DNA of 64,000 nucleotides from a bacterium (GCA_030426085.1 JAUHYW010000046.1:1-64000), one strand, 5' to 3'; positions 44,905 through 53,101 are shown, counted from the first letter of the stretch. A program made the numbers and translations. The notes: generated by a model from the letters alone, not told the origin.

Positions 44905-45869
44905 GCTGACTCCAGGGCCCGGACCGTCGCTTCGAGCTCGGCGACGGTCGACGTGGTATGACAGGGCTCGCTGCGCCACGGGCGGCGCATCAGGTTGCTC
45001 AGGATGCGCCGCGGCCCGACCTCGACGAAGATGGGATCGGGCGCCTCCGCGGCCAGCCAGTCCACGCATGCCTTCCAGCGCACCGGCCGATGCACGTGGT
45101 CGGTGAGGAGCTGGCGGATGTCATCGCCGGTGGCGTCGCCGGCCGGCCCGCCGAGCACGTTGGAGACATACGGCCTCTCGGGTCGGCGAAGCGGCGTGTC
45201 TTCGAGGACGCGCCGCAGCCGTGGCGCCACCGGCGCGAAGAGCGGGCTGTGCATCGGCAGCCGCCGCTCGATGATGCGGGCGTCGACGAAGTGCTCTTCG
45301 TCCAACGCCCGGCAGATCTGCTCGACCGCGCCCGCCGGGCCGGCGATGACCTGCTGGGTCGGGCTGTTGAAGTTGCTGATGGCGACCGGGGCGCCGAGGC
45401 GCGCGATGGTCCGCTCGACCGCGGCGGCGTCGATGGGGAACACCGCGGCCATCACCCCGCCGGGCCCCGCGTCGTACAGCCGGCCGCGGGCGTCGACCAG
45501 CCGGACAGCGGCGGCGAAGTCGAGCGCGCCGATGTCGACGAGGTGGTTGTACTCGCCGAGGCTCATGCCGGCTCCGAGGCCGGCGGACACCCCGGCGGCG
45601 CGCAGGGCGCTCAGCCGGATGTGATTGGCGACGAAGACACCCACCTGGATCAGCCGGTTGTCGGGCTGGGCGGTGTCGGCCACCGCCGCGGAGAGATCGA
45701 ACCCGATGGCATCCGACGCGTGCTGCACGTGCCCGGCGCCGGGCACGTCGGCGGCGACCTCGAGCATGTCCCGGGCGTAGGCGCTCTGCCCCGGGAAGAG
45801 CAGGACGGGCGTCGGGCCGTCGCTCGCGGCGGACCGCGTCGACGCGGGATGAGGATCGGCGTGGTTCAC
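44901..45869 (-). CDS. malonyl-CoA:ACP acyltransferase, FabD-like
   Basis: A 322-residue stand-alone acyltransferase with FPGQSA near residue 25, nucleophile Ser103 in GMSLGEYN, and the second catalytic region LPMHSPLF. The conserved GHSLG has Met instead of His before... the serine motif's second position, which is unusual; the catalytic histidine (MHSPLF) is kept. It would load malonyl units onto the cluster's ACPs. The start is GTG 45869 with GGAG upstream. It lies 19 bp after the SnoaL-like gene and overlaps the dehydratase (GTGA). Confidence 0.87.
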   Translation of the reverse strand: MNHADPHPASTRSAASDGPTPVLLFPGQSAYARDMLEVAADVPGAGHVQHASDAIGFDLSAAVADTAQPDNRLIQVGVFVANHIRLSALRAAGVSAGLGAGMSLGEYNHLVDIGALDFAAAVRLVDARGRLYDAGPGGVMAAVFPIDAAAVERTIARLGAPVAISNFNSPTQQVIAGPAGAVEQICRALDEEHFVDARIIERRLPMHSPLFAPVAPRLRRVLEDTPLRRPERPYVSNVLGGPAGDATGDDIRQLLTDHVHRPVRWKACVDWLAAEAPDPIFVEVGPRRILSNLMRRPWRSEPCHTTSTVAELEATVRALESA

Positions 45870-45888
45870 GATGACGCTCCGACCAGGC

Positions 45889-46320
45889 TCAGACCGCCGG
45901 GGAGGCGGCGGCCGATGGCACGAGCGTCATGCCGAGCTGCTGGCTGAAGGCGACGCTGTCGTGCAGCAAGCGGGCGCGGACGATGTGATCGCCCTCGAAG
46001 TCGAGGAGCATCAGCTCGTCGTACCGGACCCGGCCGCCGGTCGCCGGCATGCCCCGCCAGGATGAGACATTCGTGGCGCTGCTGGTGAAGTACACCGCCA
46101 CCTTGTCGCCGTCGGCGATGATCTCGTGCACCGTCACGGCATAGTCGGTGAACGCGTCGTGATACGCCGCGACGGACCGCCGCATCTGCTCACGATCGAG
46201 CGGCTCGTCGCTGCCGGCGCGGAAGAACTGCGCGCCGGGGTGGCAGTGGGACTCGAAGACGCTCAGGTCGTTGCGGGCGAGGCTGTCCATCATGTGTCGC
46301 GCGATGCGGGCCGGTGTCAT
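45889..46320 (-). CDS. SnoaL-like (NTF2-fold) protein, first gene of the cluster
   Basis: A 143-residue cone-fold protein of the SnoaL/NTF2-like group: RHMMDSLARNDLSVFESHCHPGA start, WRGMPATGGRVRYDELMLLDFEGD later, as in polyketide cyclase-like and ketosteroid isomerase-like proteins. Function inside the pathway (isomerase, cyclase or binding) cannot be decided. GGAGGGGAA immediately precedes the ATG. As the first gene behind a candidate promoter it likely heads the transcript through 34858. Confidence 0.75.
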   Translation of the reverse strand: MTPARIARHMMDSLARNDLSVFESHCHPGAQFFRAGSDEPLDREQMRRSVAAYHDAFTDYAVTVHEIIADGDKVAVYFTSSATNVSSWRGMPATGGRVRYDELMLLDFEGDHIVRARLLHDSVAFSQQLGMTLVPSAAASPAV

Positions 46321-46395
46321 TTCCCCTCCAGGGTGTCACGTGGGCTGCCCCGATTCCTGACTCGGCGTCGGTGAATCGCTGCGGGGCTGGCCACG

Positions 46396-46424
46396 AGACT
46401 AGGTCCGGCGGGGCGCGCCGGGAA
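46396..46424 (-). promoter_or_regulatory. candidate promoter of the aminoketone cluster
   Basis: On the minus strand TTCCCG (46424-46419), 17 bp and TAGTCT (46401-46396) form a weak -35 and good -10, about 76 bp before the SnoaL-like start. No other promoter-like site was seen between the cluster genes, which mostly overlap. Confidence 0.35.
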
Positions 46425-46561
46425 TAGAGGGATCTCCATCCGAGGCGTCAGAAGATGGCCAGCGGGGCTCGAAAAAACGCCGACCGCGGCTGGCGATCCC
46501 GCGATGGTCGTGCCCGGCGCGGTCCGTGACACTCGGCGGGCGACGGTCAGCAGGAGGACCC

Positions 46562-46660
46562 ATGAAGCGACAGAGCCATGGCACCGCCCACGACGCCCGC
46601 GACCCGGCCGGCGATGTCCGCCGGCCGGCCACGCGGCCCGCGCGGGTGGGTCGGGGATGA
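46562..46660 (+). CDS. 32-residue leader peptide coupled to the decarboxylase-like gene
   Basis: A short frame starts at ATG 46562, with AGGAGGA six bases upstream, the best ribosome site in this gap. It encodes a basic peptide beginning MKRQSHGTAHDARD, ends at TGA 46658-46660, and overlaps the next ATG (46657) as ATGA. About 26 of 31 sense codons end in G or C. No hydrophobic segment. The following gene has only a weak ribosome site of its own, so translation of the leader probably feeds it. The rest of the 46321-46656 gap holds the divergent promoter region. Confidence 0.45.
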   Translation: MKRQSHGTAHDARDPAGDVRRPATRPARVGRG

Positions 46661-47367
46661 CATCGACCCATACCCCGTGGGGGCGCGCCGTGCACCGGTG
46701 GCGCGTCGATCTGAACCTCGACTTCCTGTGCGAGATCCCGCTCGAGATCGCCGCAGCCGCCGTCCCGCCCGGGCTGCAGCCGGTGCCGGTCCGTCCGGGG
46801 GTCGGGTTGATGGCCATCGGCCTCCTGAGCTTCGTGCCCGGCAACCTGGGCTACCTGCCCCGGTTCGCCGAGATGTCGTGCAGCGTGGTGGTGCACCCCG
46901 ACCTCTCGGCCGACGTCACGCCCGACTTCGCCATGAGCGTCTTCAAGGTGGCCAGCGACAGCCCGCAGTTCCTGCGCTGGGCCCGGCACAAGGACAAGAT
47001 GCCGGTGCATCGGGGGCGCGATCTGCGCTTCGAGCTCGACCGGGCGCAGCTCGGCGGCCGGCTGGGCGACGCGGACGGGCCGATCTGCGAGATGTACAAC
47101 GTGCACCCGGCGCCCCGCTTCGAGCCGCGCTCGCTGCGCATCCAGGTGTTCACCGCGGTCGATGGCATCCGCTGGATGCTGCGCACCGGCTGGGCCGGCG
47201 ACATGTTCGAGCACCAGCAGCCGGGCGGCACGGTGCGGGTCTTCGACCACCCGTTCTTCGCCCCGCTCGGCCTCGGCGAGCGGGACCTGCCATGCCATAC
47301 GCAGATGATGACCCCCCCGCGGGGCAAGGCGCTGATGTCATTCGAGGAGCCGGTCCGGCTGACCTGA
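46657..47367 (+). CDS. acetoacetate-decarboxylase-like fold protein
   Basis: A 236-residue protein whose layout (AVPPGLQPVPVRPGVGLMAIG early, then FAEMSCSVVVHPD, YNVHPAPRFEPRSL, a C-terminal MMTPPRGKALMSFEEP) resembles acetoacetate-decarboxylase-superfamily proteins. The catalytic Lys of true acetoacetate decarboxylases cannot be assigned with certainty; RHKDKMP (about 110-116) is the nearest candidate. Substrate unknown. ATG 46657 overlaps the leader peptide stop. Being divergent from the aminoketone operon, it could act on its product or precursors, but this is inference. Confidence 0.55.
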   Translation: MTSTHTPWGRAVHRWRVDLNLDFLCEIPLEIAAAAVPPGLQPVPVRPGVGLMAIGLLSFVPGNLGYLPRFAEMSCSVVVHPDLSADVTPDFAMSVFKVASDSPQFLRWARHKDKMPVHRGRDLRFELDRAQLGGRLGDADGPICEMYNVHPAPRFEPRSLRIQVFTAVDGIRWMLRTGWAGDMFEHQQPGGTVRVFDHPFFAPLGLGERDLPCHTQMMTPPRGKALMSFEEPVRLT

Positions 47368-47417
47368 ATGCCCATGGCATCCGGCGCGCCCTGCCGATGA
47401 TCGAGAGGATGTGCTCC

Positions 47418-47978
47418 ATGTCAGATGTCCACCCCGGAACACGCCGCGCTCCACCCGCCGCGATGGCGGCGGCCGATCCCGAGCCGGCTGGCAGACGCGC
47501 GTGGTTCAGTCACCGTTCGCTCATGTGGTGGCTGTGGGGATCACTCATCGTCAGCTCGCTGCATCTGCTCGAGGAGATCCTGTTCTTCGATCCACCCGGG
47601 CTGCACCACGCCTACTTCGGCTTCGACGGCCCGGCGCGATGGCCCGCCTTCGTGGTCGCCACCGGCAAGCAGACCGTCTTCCACCTGGCGCTCATCGGCG
47701 TCGCCGCCTGGGCCGGCGGTCGCTGGCGGCGATACATCACCCAGTTCTTCGCTGTCATCCTGCTGGTGGCGTCGGGCCTCCTCTTCATCTGGGAGGCCAT
47801 CGCCAACCGGGGGTATGTCGCCGGCGTCGTGACCGGCGTCTTCCTGTGCACGCCGTTCTTCACCCTGTGCGTCGCCGATCTGCTGCGTCAGGGCGAGCTG
47901 AGCGCGCGGGGGCTCGTCGCGTGGCTGGTCGTCACGCCGGGCGCCGCGCTGGCGGTGATCTACGGGTGGCTGATCTGA
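47418..47978 (+). CDS. small polytopic membrane protein, possible HXXEE family
   Basis: A 186-residue protein with four hydrophobic segments after a 40-residue soluble start. The first helix contains HLLEEILFF, fitting the HxxEE motif of a family of unknown function with four or five helices. The chosen ATG 47418 follows GAGAGG by about nine bases; in-frame ATGs at 47397 and 47409 would add a few residues. It is 50 bp after the decarboxylase-like gene and converges on the response regulator at 47981 with 2 bp between stops. Confidence 0.6.
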   Translation: MSDVHPGTRRAPPAAMAAADPEPAGRRAWFSHRSLMWWLWGSLIVSSLHLLEEILFFDPPGLHHAYFGFDGPARWPAFVVATGKQTVFHLALIGVAAWAGGRWRRYITQFFAVILLVASGLLFIWEAIANRGYVAGVVTGVFLCTPFFTLCVADLLRQGELSARGLVAWLVVTPGAALAVIYGWLI

Positions 47979-47980
47979 CC

Positions 47981-48688
47981 TCAGCCGTCGGCGACGAACT
48001 TGTAGCCGACGCCGCGCACCGAGACGAAGTGCCGCGGCTGCCCCGGCTCGGGCTCGAAGTGCCGCCGCAGGCGCATGACGAAGTTGTCGACGGTGCGGGT
48101 GGTGTTGCTGCCGGCGACCCCCCAGACGTCTTCGAGGAGCTGCTCGCGCGCGAGCGCCCGGCCCGGCCGCTCGACGAAGTAGCGCAGCAGGTCGAGCTCG
48201 AGCGCGGTGAGCGAGACCGGCTCGCCGGCCATGCTGGCCTCGTGGCGGTCGAAGTGGATCTCGGCCTCGCCGAAGCGGGCCGCGTCGTCCGCCTTCGGCG
48301 GGGAGGGGGGGCTGCTCTCGAGCCAGCGCGCCCGGCGCAGCAACGCGGCGACCCGGGCCCGCATCTCGGCCAGTTCGAACGGCTTGGGCAGGTAGTCGTC
48401 GGCCCCGGCGTCCAGGCCCGCGACCCGATCGGGGGTCTGGTCGAGCGCGGTCAGCATCAGGACCGGGGTGAAGTCGCCGGCGCCGCGCATGCCCCGGCAC
48501 AGCTCCATGCCGTCGGCGTCGGGCAGCATCACGTCGAGCAGAACGAGGTCGAAGCCGTCGCCGAGGGCGCCCCGGGCCGCGGCCCCGGTGGCGACGTGGC
48601 GCACCACGTGGCCGTCGAGCTGGAGGTTCATGCGGATGACCCGGGCGAGGTGCTCTTCGTCCTCGACGAGCAGGATGCGGTGGCTCAT
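47981..48688 (-). CDS. OmpR-type response regulator
   Basis: A 235-residue two-domain regulator. Receiver: VEDEEH, phosphoacceptor Asp in LVLLDVMLPD (about 53), ALDQTPD, and Lys in YLPKPF. After a Ser/Pro linker, a winged-helix domain follows (LTALELDLLRYFVE, EQLLEDVWG, TRTVDNFVMRLRRHFEP, VRGVGYKF). It binds DNA after phosphorylation, most likely by the kinase encoded 28 bp upstream on the same strand, though the kinase gene precedes it in transcription order. Confidence 0.93.
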   Translation of the reverse strand: MSHRILLVEDEEHLARVIRMNLQLDGHVVRHVATGAAARGALGDGFDLVLLDVMLPDADGMELCRGMRGAGDFTPVLMLTALDQTPDRVAGLDAGADDYLPKPFELAEMRARVAALLRRARWLESSPPSPPKADDAARFGEAEIHFDRHEASMAGEPVSLTALELDLLRYFVERPGRALAREQLLEDVWGVAGSNTTRTVDNFVMRLRRHFEPEPGQPRHFVSVRGVGYKFVADG

Positions 48689-48716
48689 GGGCGCGGGCCT
48701 CGGTTGTCGGGGGGCG

Positions 48717-49637
48717 TCACAGCGATGACTCGCGGTCGGAGCCTTCGGCGCGGGGCCAGCGGATGCTGACGGTGGTGCCGTGGCCCACGCCGGGGCTGTC
48801 GATGATCAGGCGGCCCCGGCTGCGGCGGATGAGCGCGGCGGCGACGGTGAGCCCGAGGCCGGTGCCGTGGCGGGCGCGCACCGCGTCGGTGTCGCCCCGG
48901 CTGAAGCGCCGCAGGATGCGCCGCCGGTCGCGGGGGTCGATGCCGATGCCGTCGTCGCTGATGGTCAACAGCACCTCGTCGCCCAGCGCCGTGCCGACGA
49001 TGCGCACCCGCACCGGGGGGTCGGAGTACTTGACCGCGTTGTCGACGAGGTTGCTGAGCACGGTGCCGATGGCCGGCGGGTCGCCGATGATCCGGCAGTC
49101 GGGCTCCACCGCGGCGGTGATGGCGTCCGAGGGCACCCCGTGGCGCCGCCGGACCCGGGCGATGGCCCGCTCGACAGGATCAGCGAGGCGGATCTCGGCG
49201 GCCTCGGTGCCGAAGCGCTCGTCGGCCAGCCGGCCGGCGGCGAGCACATCATCGATCAAGGCGGTCAATCGATCGATGTCCTGACCCATCATCTCGATGA
49301 GCTCGTGGTGCTGGTCGGGCTTCAGGTCGGGGCGGTCGAGCGTCTCGGCGCAGGCCTTGAGCGAGGCCAGCGGGCTCTTGAGCTCGTGGGTCATCGCGTC
49401 GAGGAAGACCCCCTGCCGACGCACCTCGCGGGCGGTCAGCCCGAGCCGCACCGCCAGCACCCCGAGGACCACGCCCACCCCCACGAGCCCGAGGATGCCC
49501 AGCACCAGCAGCCACACCGCCTCGGTGTAGAGGGCGACGACGAGGACCCAGCCGACGAGCAGGGCGATGGTGACGGCGACGGCGACGGCGGTGGCCGTGT
49601 AGTCGATCCAGTGGTTGCGCGGGCGCCGGGTGACCAT
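48717..49637 (-). CDS. sensor histidine kinase
   Basis: A 306-residue membrane kinase with two N-terminal helices (about 14-36 and 42-66) and almost no loop outside the membrane. The phosphoacceptor motif DAMTHELKSPL is at about 80-90; the ATPase shows SNLVDNAVKYS (N box), ISDDGIGI (G1) and GTGLGLTV (G2). The near absence of a periplasmic domain suggests an intramembrane-sensing type. It is followed after 28 bp by its OmpR-type regulator. Confidence 0.92.
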   Translation of the reverse strand: MVTRRPRNHWIDYTATAVAVAVTIALLVGWVLVVALYTEAVWLLVLGILGLVGVGVVLGVLAVRLGLTAREVRRQGVFLDAMTHELKSPLASLKACAETLDRPDLKPDQHHELIEMMGQDIDRLTALIDDVLAAGRLADERFGTEAAEIRLADPVERAIARVRRRHGVPSDAITAAVEPDCRIIGDPPAIGTVLSNLVDNAVKYSDPPVRVRIVGTALGDEVLLTISDDGIGIDPRDRRRILRRFSRGDTDAVRARHGTGLGLTVAAALIRRSRGRLIIDSPGVGHGTTVSIRWPRAEGSDRESSL

Positions 49638-49721
49638 CGGGCGGACCGTGCCACGCCCCGCGGTGCTTTGCCAGCCGCCCGCGTCATCCGGCGGTGTGCG
49701 GGGGCGGGTCGGCGGGGTGGA

Positions 49722-50951
49722 TCACCCGGCGCCGAGCCACCCTCGGGGCGGTAGAAGCCGCACCGCGGCGTCGGGGCGTTCGAGGCGGGCCTCGAGGTCG
49801 GGGCGGCGGTGGGGCAGGTCGTCGAGCAGGCGCCGGGCCCGCGCCGGGCGGCCGTTGACGAGGTCGTTGTGGATGACGGTCTCGCACAGGGTCTGGAGAC
49901 CCTCGAGCGCCATCGGGTTCTCGGGCCAGATCCGCAGCGCCGCGCGCAGGACGTAGCGCGCCTCGGCGAACGCCTCGGTGATCTGCTCCCGGGGGCGGCC
50001 CTCGGCGATGGCCCGGCGCAGGACGATCAGCAGCCGCAAGCCCTCCTGCGCCCGCTCGGTGGAGCGCAGCTCGACGCCCACCGACTCCACCGCCCGGCGC
50101 AGCATGGCCACCGAGGGGAAGCGATCGGCGGGGCGGCGGGCCATGGCGCGGTGACAGATGGCGGCCAGGCCCGGGGGCACGGTGTCGGGGTAGGTCGGCG
50201 GCTCGCTGCGCAGGATCGAGCGCAGGCGGTCGGCGACCTTGCGGTCGGCGTGCGGAGGGCGGCCGGTGAGCAGCAGGTGCAGGCAAGTGCCGAGCTGGTA
50301 CACATCGGTGCGCACGCCGATGAGGCGGTGGCGGGTGTCGAGCATCTCGGGGGCGGCGTGGCCGGTGGTGCCCGAGAAGCGGTCGATGTCCAGGGCCCGG
50401 GGCAGGTCGGGCTGGCGGTCGTCGATCGCGACGGCCAGCCCCCAGTCGAGCAGCCACACCTGGCCGTGGTCGCCGATCATCACGTTGCCCGGCTTCACGT
50501 CGCGGTGCACGATCCCCATCTCGTGGGCGTGCTCGAGCACCCGGGCCACCCGGCACATCACGTCGAGGTGCCACGACAGCGGGTCGCCCTCCCACGAGTC
50601 GGGCGCGGCGAGGCGGCCGTCGGGGCCGACGTAGCTGCGCCAGGCGCGGCCCTCTATCCGCCGCATGAAGAGCGCGGTGCGCCCCTGCTCGTCCTGGCCG
50701 AGGTCGATGACCGGCACGATGCCTGGATGGTTCAACCGAGCGACGACCCGGGCCTCGGTGAGCAGCGCCTCCTCGCCGGCGGCGCTGGTGGCCGACTTGA
50801 CCGCGACCCAGCGGTTCAGCAGCGGCTGGTGGGCCAGGCGGACCTCGCTCATGCCGCCCGTCCCGAGCACTTCGCCCATGGCGTACTCGGCCTCGGTGTG
50901 GGCGCAGGCGGTGGCGGGCGGCAGGTCGATGAGGGTCGGCTCGTCGTACAT
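49722..50951 (-). CDS. Ser/Thr protein kinase
   Basis: A 409-residue soluble kinase. Catalytic domain about 20-290: glycine loop LGTGGMSEV, Lys in VAVKSA, HRDVKPGN catalytic loop, and the metal motif as DWGLA instead of DFG, a change seen in many bacterial kinases. The activation region TTGHAAPEML is intact. The last 110 residues are helical and TPR-like (EARYVLRAALRIWPENPMAL). Unlike the kinase at 59988 it lacks a transmembrane helix. The promoter/operator at 51053-51098 lies about 100 bp upstream of the ATG. Confidence 0.92.
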   Translation of the reverse strand: MYDEPTLIDLPPATACAHTEAEYAMGEVLGTGGMSEVRLAHQPLLNRWVAVKSATSAAGEEALLTEARVVARLNHPGIVPVIDLGQDEQGRTALFMRRIEGRAWRSYVGPDGRLAAPDSWEGDPLSWHLDVMCRVARVLEHAHEMGIVHRDVKPGNVMIGDHGQVWLLDWGLAVAIDDRQPDLPRALDIDRFSGTTGHAAPEMLDTRHRLIGVRTDVYQLGTCLHLLLTGRPPHADRKVADRLRSILRSEPPTYPDTVPPGLAAICHRAMARRPADRFPSVAMLRRAVESVGVELRSTERAQEGLRLLIVLRRAIAEGRPREQITEAFAEARYVLRAALRIWPENPMALEGLQTLCETVIHNDLVNGRPARARRLLDDLPHRRPDLEARLERPDAAVRLLPPRGWLGAG

Positions 50952-51052
50952 CGGGGGCTCCGGCGGGTTCGTCGGTCACCCTCCGATACACGGATCGTGC
51001 CATGCGCCGGGCGAGGCCGCGCGAGGCGGGCAGCGCCCGGATTGCCTCACCG

Positions 51053-51098
51053 TGAGACACGCCGTCTCAATTGTATATCAATGTTTCACGCCCCAGAA
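51053..51098 (-). promoter_or_regulatory. promoter with inverted-repeat operator upstream of the Ser/Thr kinase
   Basis: On the minus strand TTCTGG (51098-51093), 17 bp and TACAAT (51075-51070) form a weak -35 and near-consensus -10. Immediately downstream TGAGAC (51053-51058) and GTCTCA (51064-51069) make a perfect 6-bp inverted repeat with a 5-bp spacer, covering the expected transcription start. CTCACCGTGAG, also palindromic, overlaps its far side. This fits repressor control. The local A/T-richness is exceptional here. Confidence 0.45.
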
Positions 51099-51107
51099 CG
51101 GGGCGCC

Positions 51108-52133
51108 TCAGCCCCCCGCGGGGGCGGATTGGGTCAGTTTTTCGAGGAATGCGATGATTGAGTGAGTGACCCGGGCGGTGCGGGCGGGGGCCATGATCGC
51201 CCCGGCGAGCACGTGGTTGCCCCGGTGGATGTCGTCGGTCAGCGGCAGCCCCTCGCGGCGCTCGCGATCGGCGACGACCCACGCCTCGATGGCCGCGGGG
51301 TCGACGACGGTGTCGTGCACCGTCCAGATGGCCAGCGTGGGGATCGCCGGCGCGTCGGGCGGCAGCGCGCCGACATGCTCGACGAGCGCCTGCACCTGGA
51401 TCAGCACCCGGCTGGGGTGCCGCCAGGTCCAGTAGCGGGCTTGATCGGGGTTGGCCGGCTCCCAGCTATAGGTCTCGCCGACGATCGCGTTCAGGATCTG
51501 CTCGCCCCAGGGCAGCGTGACGAGGCCCGCCCGGGGGTCGGGGACCCCCAGGTTGGGGGCGAGCAACACCAGCGCGAGCGGCGGCGCCTTCAGGGGGCCC
51601 GGCGGGTCGGCGCTCAGCCGATGGGCCAGCCAGACGGCGAGGGTCGCCCCGGTCGAGCAGCCGACGAGCACCACCCGCTCGCCGAGGCGCTCGCCGACGG
51701 CCATGGCCTCGATCGCGTCCTCCATCCACTGCTCGGCGGTGGCCTCGCCCAGCGCGGCCCCCGGCCGGCCGTGGCCCCGCAGACGGGTGTAGTACAGGTT
51801 GGCCCCCAGCGCCCGGGCCACCTCGTCGGCCACCGGCGCGGTCTCCTGGCGGGTGGCGCCGAAGCCATGCACGTAGACCAGCGCCAGCGGGGTCCGGGCC
51901 GGCGCGTCGGGGTCGGCCCAGACGATGTGCTTGGCGGTGCCGGGGGTCAGGTCGTCGAACCGGGCCTCGGCGGCCGCGATCCACCGCTCGAGCGCGGCCG
52001 GATCGGCAGGCGGGGCCTCCACCGGGCGCAGGCGGGCTTCGTCGATGGTCACCTGGGGCCCGAGCGCGAAGGCGACGGCCCCGATCACCAGCAGCGCGCC
52101 CAGCCCGATGCCGATCTTCTTCAGCAGGCTCAT
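51108..52133 (-). CDS. membrane-anchored alpha/beta hydrolase, copy 2
   Basis: A 341-residue hydrolase with one N-terminal membrane helix (about 5-27). Core motifs: YVHGFGATRQE (oxyanion region), nucleophile elbow GCSTGA, WTVHDTVVDPAAIEAW with the acid residue, and GNHVLAG with the catalytic His. It resembles monoacylglycerol-lipase or carboxylesterase types. It is the second of two adjacent paralogues; the ATG at 52133 overlaps the stop of the first (ATGA). Substrate unknown. Confidence 0.83.
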   Translation of the reverse strand: MSLLKKIGIGLGALLVIGAVAFALGPQVTIDEARLRPVEAPPADPAALERWIAAAEARFDDLTPGTAKHIVWADPDAPARTPLALVYVHGFGATRQETAPVADEVARALGANLYYTRLRGHGRPGAALGEATAEQWMEDAIEAMAVGERLGERVVLVGCSTGATLAVWLAHRLSADPPGPLKAPPLALVLLAPNLGVPDPRAGLVTLPWGEQILNAIVGETYSWEPANPDQARYWTWRHPSRVLIQVQALVEHVGALPPDAPAIPTLAIWTVHDTVVDPAAIEAWVVADRERREGLPLTDDIHRGNHVLAGAIMAPARTARVTHSIIAFLEKLTQSAPAGG

Positions 52134-53101
52134 CGGCCCTCCCCTCCCCGCACGAACGCCGCGATCTGCTCGGCCATCGGCCCGGTGCGCTGCGGGGCGA
52201 GGATGTCTCCGGCCAGGACGTGGTTGGCGCCGGGCAGGTCGCTGTCGAAGACGACCGCCCGCCGACGCTCGGAGGCCTCGACCCAGGTCGCGATGTGCGC
52301 GACGTCGAGCGTGGGGTCGTGCAGCGAGTAGAAGACGAGCGCCGGGGCGATGACCGCGTCGGCCGGCAAGGCCGAGACGACGTCGACCAGCGCGCCCATC
52401 GGCAGCAGCGCCCGGGTGGGGTAGCGCCAGGTCCAGTAGCGGCGGCGGGCCTCGCTCTCGGGGGTCCACTCGCGGTACTCGCCGACGGTCAGCTCGGCGA
52501 TCTGGCGGCCCCAGGGCCCGGTGAGCAGCGCCCCCCGGGGGTCGGCGACCCCGAAGTTGGGCGAGACGAGGGCCAACGCCTCGACGGCGTCGCGGGCTTC
52601 GGGGCGGGCGGCGAGCCAGACGGCGAGCGTGCCCCCGGTGGAGGTGCCGAGCACGATGACCCGCCGGCCGAGGGCCCGCCCGACGGCGAGGGCCTGGAGC
52701 GCGTCGGCGAACCACTGCTCGACGCTGGCTTCGGCGAGGGCCTCCCCGGGGCGGCCGTGGCCCCGCAAACGCACTTCGTACAGGTTCGCCGAGAGCGCGC
52801 CCGCCAGCGTCTCGGCGAGGGGCGCGGTCTCCTGGCGGGTGGCCGAGAAGCCGTGGAAGTAGAGGAGGGCCCGCTCGGTCTGCGCCGGCGCGGCGGGGTC
52901 GGCCCAGACGATGCGGGCCTCGGCGCCGGGGGTGATGTCGCCGAAGCGCGCCTCGCGATCGGCGAGCCACCGGTCGAGATCGGTGATGCCCGGCGGCGGC
53001 TCGAAGTCTTCGGGCGGCCCCACTTCGACCCGGGGGCCGAGCAGGAACGCGCCGATCGCGAGCAGCAGCCCCCCGCCGAAGATGATCGCGACGCGCCTCA
53101 C
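52130..53101 (-). CDS. membrane-anchored alpha/beta hydrolase, copy 1
   Basis: A 323-residue hydrolase similar throughout to its downstream neighbour: N-terminal helix (about 4-22), YFHGFSATRQE, elbow GTSTGG, FYSLHDPTLD and ANHVLAGD. The start is GTG 53101, with GGAGGGAGG just upstream; an earlier in-frame start would add 13 residues of low coding quality. Tandem duplication followed by divergence (GTSTGG against GCSTGA) is evident. Both hydrolases face the periplasm if the N-terminus is inside. Confidence 0.83.
   Translation of the reverse strand: MRRVAIIFGGGLLLAIGAFLLGPRVEVGPPEDFEPPPGITDLDRWLADREARFGDITPGAEARIVWADPAAPAQTERALLYFHGFSATRQETAPLAETLAGALSANLYEVRLRGHGRPGEALAEASVEQWFADALQALAVGRALGRRVIVLGTSTGGTLAVWLAARPEARDAVEALALVSPNFGVADPRGALLTGPWGRQIAELTVGEYREWTPESEARRRYWTWRYPTRALLPMGALVDVVSALPADAVIAPALVFYSLHDPTLDVAHIATWVEASERRRAVVFDSDLPGANHVLAGDILAPQRTGPMAEQIAAFVRGGEGR

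Noticed and set aside
34858-46320. The biosynthetic operon as ordinary fatty-acid synthesis genes
   Set aside because: The set includes HMGS with ECH1 and ECH2 of the PksG/H/I type and two oxoamine synthases, and lacks fabH, so it is not a primary fab operon.
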